From positions 1 to 12,484 of the forward strand of contig LXTK01000142.1 in the NCBI GenBank assembly GCA_001643475.1: a stretch of 12,484 bases of DNA. Direction: 5' to 3'. Positions 6,123 through 12,484 of this stretch are shown here, one piece after another; the first letter of the stretch is position 1, and every line of letters begins with the position of its first letter. Both the position numbers and the translations under genes were made by a program. The notes under the pieces are model-generated. The model ran no database searches and had not been told where the DNA came from. It was given only the letters and a program-made list of their open reading frames with translations. Origin of the DNA: Proteobacteria bacterium SPGG2. Lineage in GTDB: Bacteria > Pseudomonadota > Gammaproteobacteria > Acidiferrobacterales > SPGG2.

Positions 6123-8581
6123 CGAGTAGGTCTGGTTCTGGCACTGTGGACGTCCTGCATACGGCGCCTGATCTCAGGGTGTTTCTTCATGAGCTTCAGA
6201 ATGTCTTGATGTCGTATCCGCAATAGCGTGATCGGTGTGCGCGCTTTGAGGGTCGCCGAGCGCTCATGGCTGCGAGCCTGGTAGTAGAGCAGGGAGGTTT
6301 CGCCGATGAAATCGCCCGTACCAAGTTCCCCGATCTGAACCTCCTCGCCGCCTGAGGACCTGAATACCGATACATCACCGTGGGTGATGATGTAAAACGC
6401 ATCGCCCTTTTCGTGTTGGCCGATGATGGTGTCGCCGGGCAGATAGGTGGCGGTCTGCGCGTGGTTGGCCAGGTTTTGCAATGCCCGTTCGGGTAGTCCC
6501 TCGAGCAATGGTGTTGTCTTTGAGAGCTCCTTGGGCGTTATAGCGGGCAGCGGTCGCGATAGAGGTGCGAGCTTGGTAAGCGATGAAGTGATGCGGCGCT
6601 CGATTATGTTGTAGACTTTGGTGCCCACCTCGCCGTGATGAAGTCCGTGACGAGCATGGCGCATGGCGCTCGTCAATGTCGCTTGGCTGGCGAGGCGCGA
6701 CTCGAAACGCCGGTAGAAGTCAGGGAACTCCCGGCGTATCTCTTCGACTCGTTTCCTGTGGTGTGCGAGACGCGCCTCATAAGCGGCGGCAAGCGTCCAT
6801 CGTGCCCCGCTATGAAGATCCTCGTGCTGGCCTAGCATCTTCAATACCGATTCACAGACGAGGATGTGGGCTGTGTCTCGCTCCAGGTGTTCAGCCAGAC
6901 GAATGTTTTGATAGGCCGAGAGCAAACGGGCCGCCCAGTTTTTCTCTCGCAAACTCTTTATTAGAGCGGTCTCCAAGCGCAGAACGATGCTTTGTTCTTC
7001 TATCATCTTGGTCTGAGCTTGCCGGTCCGGCGAGAGCTGAGCGCCTCGTTCCCGATGCAGCTCGTTGCGCATGTCTAAGTAAACGTGCTGCGGGATTACG
7101 CCGGTATTATAGAGCGTCGTTAGCTCTTCAAGCTCTTTCCTCAATGCCAGCATCGCCGCCAGGTAGAGATCTCGAATGCGCTGTTCTCCTTCGCCTTCGA
7201 TGACCTCCATCGTAAACGTCTCCTCGCCGGTGCGATTGACCTCCGTGTGGGCTTTCTCGGAAATGAGGCCGGATGTTCTGAATCGTTCAAGGACCTCTCC
7301 GGCGTGTTGTCGTGCACTTTGTAGCGCATGCCTCAGCTCCACACGTTCGTCATCCGTCAGCCGATCGAGTTGCAGCCTACTCATCAACGGTCGAATGGTC
7401 GGCGCATTCACCAGCAGCGTGAACAAAACTATGAGGAGTGTCATTTCCAGTAACAGCTGTCGCCCCGGCAGATCCTCCGGGATGGACAGCACAATGGCGA
7501 TCGCGAGCCCGCCCTTGAGCCCACCCCACCACATGATGTGACGCTCGCTCGAGCTTACATGCGGCAGCGAGAATAAGCGGGTGGTCATGGGCACCAGGCC
7601 GTACACGGCGGCCGCGCGCGCGGCCAGGATTAGGGTCATCGCGATCGCAGCAGGACCGATCGCGCCCACCAACTCTGTAACCTGAACCGACAGCCCGACT
7701 AACAGAAATAGCAGCGAGTTGCAGATCAACGTGATCACTTCCCAAATCTCCCTGGCCGCATCGCTAGCCTCATGGCGCAGCCGTGTCATACCGAAGCCGG
7801 CCAAGGCGATGGCAGCGGCGGCCCCCGCCATGACGCCGGATACGTGCAGCGTGTGCTCCGCCAAAATGAAGCTGCCATAGGCGATGACGACAGACATCGT
7901 CAATACGGCGGTTACCCCACTGTGCAAGCGATACAGCAACTCACTGGCGAATAGGCCGAGCAGTGCGCCAACCAGTGCACCGCCGATGAAGACGCGCACA
8001 AACTCGATCACCATCGCGTCGGCGTCCGACCAGCTTAATTCACCCCCGCCCACGGCGACGGCCAGGAGAATGCCGAACACCACGATGGCAGTGGCGTCAT
8101 TGAGCAGCGATTCACCCTCCACCAGGACCGTCAGGCGATGAGGGGCCCCAAGCTCTTTAAACAATGCGATCACTGCCACCGGATCAGTAGCCGAGATCAG
8201 GGCGCCGAACACCAGCGCGATGATCAGCTCGAGGCCCAGAAACGAAAGCCCCACGCCGACGACCACGGTGGAAATTACTAGCGCTGGAACCGCCAACACC
8301 AACACTGGTGCGAGTTCCTTGACCAGTTGGCGGGCATCGAGATTAAACCCGGCCTCGAAGATCAAGGCCGGCAGGAAGATGAAGAATACGAGATCAGGGC
8401 TTAGCCGGAACTCTTCGAGCGGCGCCAGCGCCGGCGAGACCTGTGACGATTCGCCCAGCACCATGCCGATAATTACCAAAAGAACCGTGTAGGGAATGGG
8501 TACTTTTCGAAACAGGCCAGCGGACACGATCGCCACCGCCAGCAATCCGGCAAGTATGAGTACCGTCTCCGAAAGCGGCAT
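6110..8581 (-). CDS. CPA1-family Na+(K+)/H+ antiporter with C-terminal cyclic-nucleotide-binding domain
   Basis: This is an 823-residue inner-membrane protein. Residues about 1-410 form the multi-helix exchanger domain, with SATDPVAVIALFKELG (130-145) and EGESLLNDATAIVVF (155-169). The Asn-Asp pair N161/D162 is the ion site typical of electroneutral CPA1 exchangers of the NhaP/NHE/SOS1 type. Residues about 415-690 are a cytoplasmic, largely helical region rich in charged residues. Residues about 692-823 are a CAP-type cyclic-nucleotide-binding domain (PGDTIIGQHEKGDAFYIITH, then FIGETSLL and RSATLKA), keeping the Glu and Arg that contact the cyclic nucleotide, with a few extra residues between them. 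The ATG at 8581 begins a normal hydrophobic N-terminus; an in-frame GTG at 8647 would add a charged, unlikely leader. The gene is intact but sits between two pieces of a cyclase gene and is opposite to them. It probably gates cation/proton exchange by cAMP or cGMP. Confidence 0.93.
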   Translation of the reverse strand: MPLSETVLILAGLLAVAIVSAGLFRKVPIPYTVLLVIIGMVLGESSQVSPALAPLEEFRLSPDLVFFIFLPALIFEAGFNLDARQLVKELAPVLVLAVPALVISTVVVGVGLSFLGLELIIALVFGALISATDPVAVIALFKELGAPHRLTVLVEGESLLNDATAIVVFGILLAVAVGGGELSWSDADAMVIEFVRVFIGGALVGALLGLFASELLYRLHSGVTAVLTMSVVIAYGSFILAEHTLHVSGVMAGAAAAIALAGFGMTRLRHEASDAAREIWEVITLICNSLLFLLVGLSVQVTELVGAIGPAAIAMTLILAARAAAVYGLVPMTTRLFSLPHVSSSERHIMWWGGLKGGLAIAIVLSIPEDLPGRQLLLEMTLLIVLFTLLVNAPTIRPLMSRLQLDRLTDDERVELRHALQSARQHAGEVLERFRTSGLISEKAHTEVNRTGEETFTMEVIEGEGEQRIRDLYLAAMLALRKELEELTTLYNTGVIPQHVYLDMRNELHRERGAQLSPDRQAQTKMIEEQSIVLRLETALIKSLREKNWAARLLSAYQNIRLAEHLERDTAHILVCESVLKMLGQHEDLHSGARWTLAAAYEARLAHHRKRVEEIRREFPDFYRRFESRLASQATLTSAMRHARHGLHHGEVGTKVYNIIERRITSSLTKLAPLSRPLPAITPKELSKTTPLLEGLPERALQNLANHAQTATYLPGDTIIGQHEKGDAFYIITHGDVSVFRSSGGEEVQIGELGTGDFIGETSLLYYQARSHERSATLKARTPITLLRIRHQDILKLMKKHPEIRRRMQDVHSARTRPTRYRR

Positions 8582-8749
8582 ACGACTAGGGCCCTTTCCC
8601 TTGGAGGATGATCTTGCGACCAAGTGTACCCTACCGACAACGGACACTTCTTCTCCGCGATGGATTCTAGTGCGTGCTCTTATGACCGCGGTAGCTGAAA
8701 ATGTGACTACAGGTGTAACATGGTTGTTCTTCTAGGCAGAGGGATCGAG

Positions 8750-9328
8750 GAACATCCGCCTATGGACACTTGGGTCGTCAGGCGGACGCAAAGGTGGCCC
8801 TGGAGAAAGCTAACCAATTAAGAGCTAACGCCGAATGGGGTGCGTTCACGCTTCTGGACGTACATCCGTTCTCGTTTCTGTGGGTTGGGGATGCAAAACC
8901 TTTCAAAGAGGGCCTGCGCAAAGCAAGTGTCCCCCATGGTGCTGATTGGTTCCGGCTGGTGAAGTCAGCGGACGGAGAATTCGACGTCGAGGGGGCAACG
9001 AAAATCAACGTTGAGGAGTCCAAAGCATTATACGACCAGAATGCAGTTTTCATCGATGTATCCCGCGTTTGGCGGGAGCTGTATCCGGCGTGCTCACTTG
9101 TTGGTTATTTGGGGTGAGGGGACCCCTAGCAGGTTCAACGAGGTGCGACTCGCGAAAATCGCCGACCGAAACCGAAAAGTGGTGATCTACAACGGGCAGA
9201 GCAGGGACCGACGTGCTGCGATCGGTTGCGCTAGGCTGCTGACCTGAGGGTTCAAGAACGTCTATTATTTACCCGACGGACTGCAGAAATGGAAAGCGGC
9301 GGGCTATCCAATTGAAAATGGTGGCTGA
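8750..9328 (+). pseudogene. Remnant of a cyclase C-terminal region: TPR end plus rhodanese domain
   Basis: Read across three defects, this region encodes about 190 residues. It opens with a TPR-like stretch (AYGHLGRQADAKVALEKA) and PFKEGLRKASVP, which resemble the C-terminal end of bacterial class III cyclases with TPR arrays. A rhodanese-like domain follows (EGATKINVEESKAL, VFIDVS, RKVVIYNGQS, GFKNVYYLPDGLQKWKAAGYPIE). Defects: no start region; a +1 frameshift at the GGGG run 9111-9114, after which the frame continues as EGTPSRFNEVRL; and an in-frame TGA at 9245-9247 where rhodaneses of this type usually have Trp before GFKNVYY. Asn stands at the usual catalytic Cys position after VVIY. The final stop is at 9326-9328. 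It is in the same orientation as the cyclase N-terminal remnant at 5847-6122 and is probably the other end of that gene. Confidence 0.75.
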
Positions 9329-9400
9329 GGAAGACGAAATCTGGCGGTGTCCGCGAGGCGAGACGGGAATATCGAATCGTTTGTAACTTGCTACTGGATG

Positions 9401-10354
9401 TTAATCGATCGGCGTTGTCCAATCGGGATCGTTATGCTTTTGCCAGTAGAGATCGGTGAGCTTTCTCGTGATCGGGCCAGGATTGCCATTGCCGATGGCA
9501 ACGTCGTCGATGCGGGTGACCGGCATGATGCCGCCGGCGGTAGAAGAAATAAAAACCTCATCGGCATTGTGTAAGTCGTCGACGGGAACAGGCGCCTTGC
9601 TCGCGTCAATGCCTAGTTCGGCGCAAAGTTCTATCACGGTGTGTCGGGTGATACCTTCCAGGACACCACGGGCGGGTGTAGTGATAGTGCCGTTTTTAAC
9701 CACAAACAAATTGAAGCCTGGCCCTTCCGCGACGTTGCCGTCGGTGTCGAGAAGCACCACGTTCTCGGCGTTGCGGTCATAGGCCTCGAACAATGCCTGA
9801 ATGAAGTCCAACCAATGGTAGTTCTTGACCCTAGGGTCAACCGATTCAGGCGGAATGCGTCGGACGCGGCTGATAGCTAAGTACAAACCACGTTGTCGCT
9901 GTTCTTTGTTGGCGATCGAACTGAAAGGAATCACAAACGCTATAAACCGATTAACTGCGTCACGCGGATCGCGACTCAAGGTTGGCGACATACCGCGGGT
10001 GCAGATCATTTCTACATAGGCGTCTTCGAGCTGCGCGCGACGAACACATTGCGTCAATATGTCTGTGAGCTGAGCGCGGTCATAGGGTAGGGTTAGGCGC
10101 AGCCTAGTGACAGAGGCGAGGAAACGATCGAGGTGCTTGTCTAATCGAAAGAAGCGGCTTTGCCAGACATGCACCACATCATAAGTCGCGTCCGAACGCA
10201 GGAAGCCCCAGTCCAGCAGTGAGATCTTGGCCTCGGCGATGGGGCAGTAACCTCCTTCGATAAATGCGATGCCTTTGATGTTGGCCAGGGCCTCTTCCGC
10301 TGGTGCGCTATCTGGAGTAGTTTGGCTTAGCGAATCCGAGAATTGTGATGTCAA
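9401..10354 (-). CDS. Class IV PLP-dependent aminotransferase (D-alanine/branched-chain aminotransferase type)
   Basis: With a TTG start at 10354 the protein has 317 residues. It belongs to fold-type IV aminotransferases, which transfer amino groups between amino acids and 2-oxo acids using pyridoxal phosphate in the cytoplasm. Visible features are KISLLDWGFLRSDATYDV near the N-terminus, the PLP lysine in DPRVKNYHWLDF (K177), the PLP-contact segment AEGPGFNLFVVKNG, the phosphate-binding GVLEGITRHTV, and EVFISSTAGGIMPVT. I chose the TTG because GGGGA lies 6 bases before it; a GTG at 10378 is in frame without a ribosome binding site. The substrate could be D-amino acids, branched-chain amino acids, R-amines or aminodeoxychorismate; the sequence does not settle it. 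The gene is divergent from the flavoenzyme at 10348, and the two 5' ends overlap. Confidence 0.88.
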   Translation of the reverse strand: MTSQFSDSLSQTTPDSAPAEEALANIKGIAFIEGGYCPIAEAKISLLDWGFLRSDATYDVVHVWQSRFFRLDKHLDRFLASVTRLRLTLPYDRAQLTDILTQCVRRAQLEDAYVEMICTRGMSPTLSRDPRDAVNRFIAFVIPFSSIANKEQRQRGLYLAISRVRRIPPESVDPRVKNYHWLDFIQALFEAYDRNAENVVLLDTDGNVAEGPGFNLFVVKNGTITTPARGVLEGITRHTVIELCAELGIDASKAPVPVDDLHNADEVFISSTAGGIMPVTRIDDVAIGNGNPGPITRKLTDLYWQKHNDPDWTTPID

Positions 10355-10378
10355 AACTCTTCCCCAAGTTGTTCTCAC
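10345..10378. promoter_or_regulatory. Overlapping divergent gene starts
   Basis: The plus-strand flavoenzyme starts at 10348 (ATG; a GTG at 10345 is adjacent). The minus-strand aminotransferase starts at 10354 (TTG) or 10378 (GTG). Under either choice the first codons overlap by 7 or 31 bases. There is thus no intergenic room, and each promoter must lie inside the other coding sequence. Confidence 0.55.
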
Positions 10379-12333
10379 CGTTAACGCTGAGACACAAGAC
10401 GCTCAAGCATAGGCTCAATTTTGGCGCCCACACCGCCAACATGAGCGAGGCCGGCCTGCCGGCGGAGCGTCATTTGGGATACTACACCGAACGTGCGCGC
10501 GGTGGCGCCGCCATGATCGTGGTCGAGCCCATCCCGGTGCATCGTACCGGCGTGCTCACCCGTGGCAACTTTCGCCACGGCGATGATTCCATCATACCGC
10601 ACTTTCGACGCCTAACGGATGCCTGTCACGAATACGATACGGTGATGATTCACCAAATCTACCATGTCGGTCAACACGGCGATTTCGATAACTCTTATGA
10701 ACCTAATTGGTCGCCGTCGGGGTTGCCGTCCTATCACGATTCCGATGGCAGCCATGCCATGACCGAAGCCGAACTCGAGGAACTGATAGAAGGTTTTGCG
10801 CAGGCAGCGCGACGCGCCAGGGAATCAGGCTTCGATGGTGTGGAGCTATTTGCCGCCTATCATGCCGTCATCGATCAGTTTTGGACACCATGGTCGAATT
10901 GTCGCGACGACCGTTGGGGCGGGTCGCTAGAAAACCGCACACGCTTTTCGCGCGAAATTATCACCCGTATCCGCAAACTGGTGGGTGAAGATTTTATTAT
11001 CGGGTTGGCGGTCAGTATGGATCCGGACATCGAGGTGTCGTTGTCGATGGAGGCATTGCAAGAAGTCATCCGATATCACGACGAACGTGAACTCGTCGAT
11101 TACGTAACGTGTGGTACCGGTAGCTACTTCGATTTCTACGAACTTATGCCCACGTTCCTTTACGAAGACAAGCTTGGTGCCCCTTATGCGGCTGGTTTGA
11201 AAGAAGTTGTGAAGCATGCACGGGTGCAGGCAGAGAGTCACATTCGCACGCCTGAGAATGCCGACTATGTAATCGCCTCTGGGGCGGCAGATATGGTCAG
11301 TATTGTGCGGGGACAGATTGCCGATCCGCACATGGCAGCCAAGGCACAGGCGGATCGCCCCGAAGACATCCGCCCGTGTATTTCTTGCAACCAGATGTGT
11401 TGGGGTCGGCGATCGCGTGACTACTGGATCTCGTGTTTGGTGAACCCATCGGCCGGCCGCGAGTTTCAATGGGGAGGTGACCGCTTTACGCCGGCTAACA
11501 CACCACGCCGGGTGCTGGTGGTGGGTGGTGGGCCGGGCGGACTTGAAGTGGCTCGTGTTGCCGGTGCGCGTGGACATCAAGTGACCTTGGCAGAGGCCTC
11601 GGACCGACTGGGCGGACAATTTCGATTGGCAGGTATGCAACCGCGACGGGCGCAGATCCTGGATCTACTAGATTGGTACGAACGCCAGCTTCAGGAACAT
11701 GAAGTGACGGTGCAATACAATTCACCCATGGAGGCGGACGAGGTCAAGGCGTTCGGCGCAGACGTCGTGGTGATGGCGACCGGATCGTTACCGAGCGAGA
11801 CTGGCTTTCAACGATTTTGGTTTGCGAGTGAAACGCTGCCAGGCATAGAGAGGGGCAATGTTTGGTCGGTGGAAGACATCCTGGCGCGGGTGGCGCAACC
11901 GGGAAAGCGTGTGTTGTTGCTCGACGATGGCGGTAACTGGCGTGGCTGCGGTACGGCCTGGCATCTGGCGGAACGCGATCACGTTGTGACCTTGCTTACC
12001 CCGGATGGTTTAGTTGGGCGTGAACTTGTGCGAAGCGCGGCCGACTTTCCGTTGCGACGCAAACTCAAACGTCTCGGTGTTACCTTCATCACCGATTCGG
12101 CGGTAAAGGCATGGCACGGTAATGCGGCCACGATCGTGAATCTGCTCGACGACAGTGAACAGAAACTAGACTTCGACGCCTTGGTGCTGGCGACGCCCAA
12201 TGTAGCAGAGACCACGCTGTTAGATGAACTTGCTGCTGATGGCATTGAGTTACACGCTGTCGGTGATTGCGTGGCGCCGCGGTGGGCGGTACACGCGATC
12301 TATGAAGGGCGGAAACTCGGGCGAGAATTGTAG
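10348..12333 (+). CDS. FMN/[4Fe-4S]/FAD oxidoreductase of the trimethylamine dehydrogenase / 2,4-dienoyl-CoA reductase family
   Basis: This 661-residue cytoplasmic flavoenzyme has three parts. Residues about 3-335 form an old-yellow-enzyme TIM barrel for FMN (ERHLGYYTERARGG; ELFAAYHAVIDQFWTPWSN; GGSLENRTRFS at 191-201). The cluster motif is C344-x2-C347-x3-C351-x11-C363. A nucleotide-binding half starts with VLVVGGGPGGLEVA (Gly 393-398) and ends GDCVAPRWAVHAIYEGR, which resembles the trimethylamine dehydrogenase C-terminus. The cysteine that binds FMN covalently in trimethylamine dehydrogenase appears to be Thr here (GAHTANM), so the FMN is probably non-covalent, as in FadH and the dimethylglycine or N-methylproline demethylases. 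The YH-VIDQFW active-site variant favours an N-demethylase over an enoyl-CoA reductase, but this is an inference. The ATG at 10348 directly follows a GTG, with GAG about 8 bases upstream. The gene ends 24 bases before the convergent glyoxalase gene. Confidence 0.9.
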   Translation: MSKLFPKLFSPLTLRHKTLKHRLNFGAHTANMSEAGLPAERHLGYYTERARGGAAMIVVEPIPVHRTGVLTRGNFRHGDDSIIPHFRRLTDACHEYDTVMIHQIYHVGQHGDFDNSYEPNWSPSGLPSYHDSDGSHAMTEAELEELIEGFAQAARRARESGFDGVELFAAYHAVIDQFWTPWSNCRDDRWGGSLENRTRFSREIITRIRKLVGEDFIIGLAVSMDPDIEVSLSMEALQEVIRYHDERELVDYVTCGTGSYFDFYELMPTFLYEDKLGAPYAAGLKEVVKHARVQAESHIRTPENADYVIASGAADMVSIVRGQIADPHMAAKAQADRPEDIRPCISCNQMCWGRRSRDYWISCLVNPSAGREFQWGGDRFTPANTPRRVLVVGGGPGGLEVARVAGARGHQVTLAEASDRLGGQFRLAGMQPRRAQILDLLDWYERQLQEHEVTVQYNSPMEADEVKAFGADVVVMATGSLPSETGFQRFWFASETLPGIERGNVWSVEDILARVAQPGKRVLLLDDGGNWRGCGTAWHLAERDHVVTLLTPDGLVGRELVRSAADFPLRRKLKRLGVTFITDSAVKAWHGNAATIVNLLDDSEQKLDFDALVLATPNVAETTLLDELAADGIELHAVGDCVAPRWAVHAIYEGRKLGREL

Positions 12334-12357
12334 AACGCTGTGTCTTGGGTGCCGTAT

Positions 12358-12484
12358 TTAACGTAAAGGCTCGAGCAATTCGATCTTGTAGCCGTCTGGG
12401 TCCTCTATAAACGCTATGTTGCGGGTGCCGTGTTTCATGGGGCCAGGCGCGCGCGTGATTTTCACGCCTTCCTTCTCGAGCTGT
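12358..12484 (-). CDS. gloA: Lactoylglutathione lyase (glyoxalase I), C-terminal part only
   Basis: The last 42 codons are in the window; the gene enters from the right edge. The segment reads LEKEGVKITRAPGPMKHGTR followed by IAFIEDPDGYKIELLEPLR. This is the typical end of glyoxalase I, a member of the VOC fold, which isomerises the methylglyoxal-glutathione hemithioacetal to S-lactoylglutathione. The Glu in YKIEL is the last metal ligand of the family. The PGPMKHG stretch, which contacts glutathione in known enzymes, is also present. It is convergent with the flavoenzyme, with only 24 bases between stop codons and no obvious terminator hairpin. The call is firm for the C-terminus; the rest of the gene is not visible. 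Confidence 0.85.
   Translation of the reverse strand, partial: QLEKEGVKITRAPGPMKHGTRNIAFIEDPDGYKIELLEPLR

Noticed and set aside
6640..8735. Several long plus-strand open frames opposite the antiporter gene.
   Set aside because: They follow the codon pattern of the minus-strand gene, are rich in Ser/Arg/Pro low-complexity stretches, and show no family motif. They are shadows.
6060..8760. Insertion sequence or transposon carrying the antiporter.
   Set aside because: No transposase, terminal inverted repeats or target-site duplication was seen by eye near the two junctions, so the mechanism of the replacement stays open.
9245..9247. TGA read as Trp or selenocysteine in the rhodanese remnant.
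   Set aside because: Intact genes here use TGG for Trp and TGA as a true stop (the 95-residue gene and the antiporter). No selenocysteine element was recognised, and the region has other damage.

Overview
The window looks like chromosomal DNA of a Pseudomonadota bacterium, most likely a gammaproteobacterium from a marine or other environmental source. This is judged from gene families, moderate-to-high GC and gene layout; the lineage is an inference. No rRNA, tRNA, CRISPR array, integrase or transposase is visible.

Left third (1-4874, all on the minus strand): six genes in a row with gaps of 22-57 bases. In transcription order they encode an agmatinase-family ureohydrolase, a GlxA/ArgR/GbdR-type AraC regulator, an unrecognised 95-residue protein, a four-cluster ferredoxin-like subunit (AorA), a tungsten aldehyde:ferredoxin oxidoreductase large subunit (AorB), and the first 56 residues of an FAD/NAD(P) oxidoreductase (AorC), cut by the window edge. 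The last three match the three-subunit, NAD-linked aldehyde oxidoreductase first described in Aromatoleum. The row suggests a regulated catabolic operon in which a guanidino compound is opened and an aldehyde is oxidised. The substrate cannot be read from the sequence.

Middle (5036-9328): a zone of gene decay around one intact gene. A phytanoyl-CoA dioxygenase-family (PhyH) gene is broken by one missing base in a C run. Just after it lies the N-terminal end of a class III adenylate/guanylate cyclase. About 2.65 kb further on, in the same orientation, lies the C-terminal end of what looks like the same cyclase-TPR-rhodanese gene. That piece carries a further frameshift and a nonsense codon. 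Between the two pieces, on the opposite strand, is a complete CPA1-type Na+/H+ antiporter with a C-terminal cyclic-nucleotide-binding domain. The simplest reading is that the antiporter segment replaced the middle of the cyclase gene.

Right third (9401-12484): a class IV PLP aminotransferase (minus) and a large FMN/4Fe-4S/FAD oxidoreductase of the trimethylamine dehydrogenase / 2,4-dienoyl-CoA reductase type (plus) are transcribed divergently, with start regions that abut or overlap. A glyoxalase I gene enters from the right edge on the minus strand. The ureohydrolase, regulator type, TMADH-like flavoenzyme, aminotransferase, PhyH dioxygenase and aldehyde oxidoreductase together would suit catabolism of amines, betaines or guanidino compounds. 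That grouping is an inference from neighbourhood.
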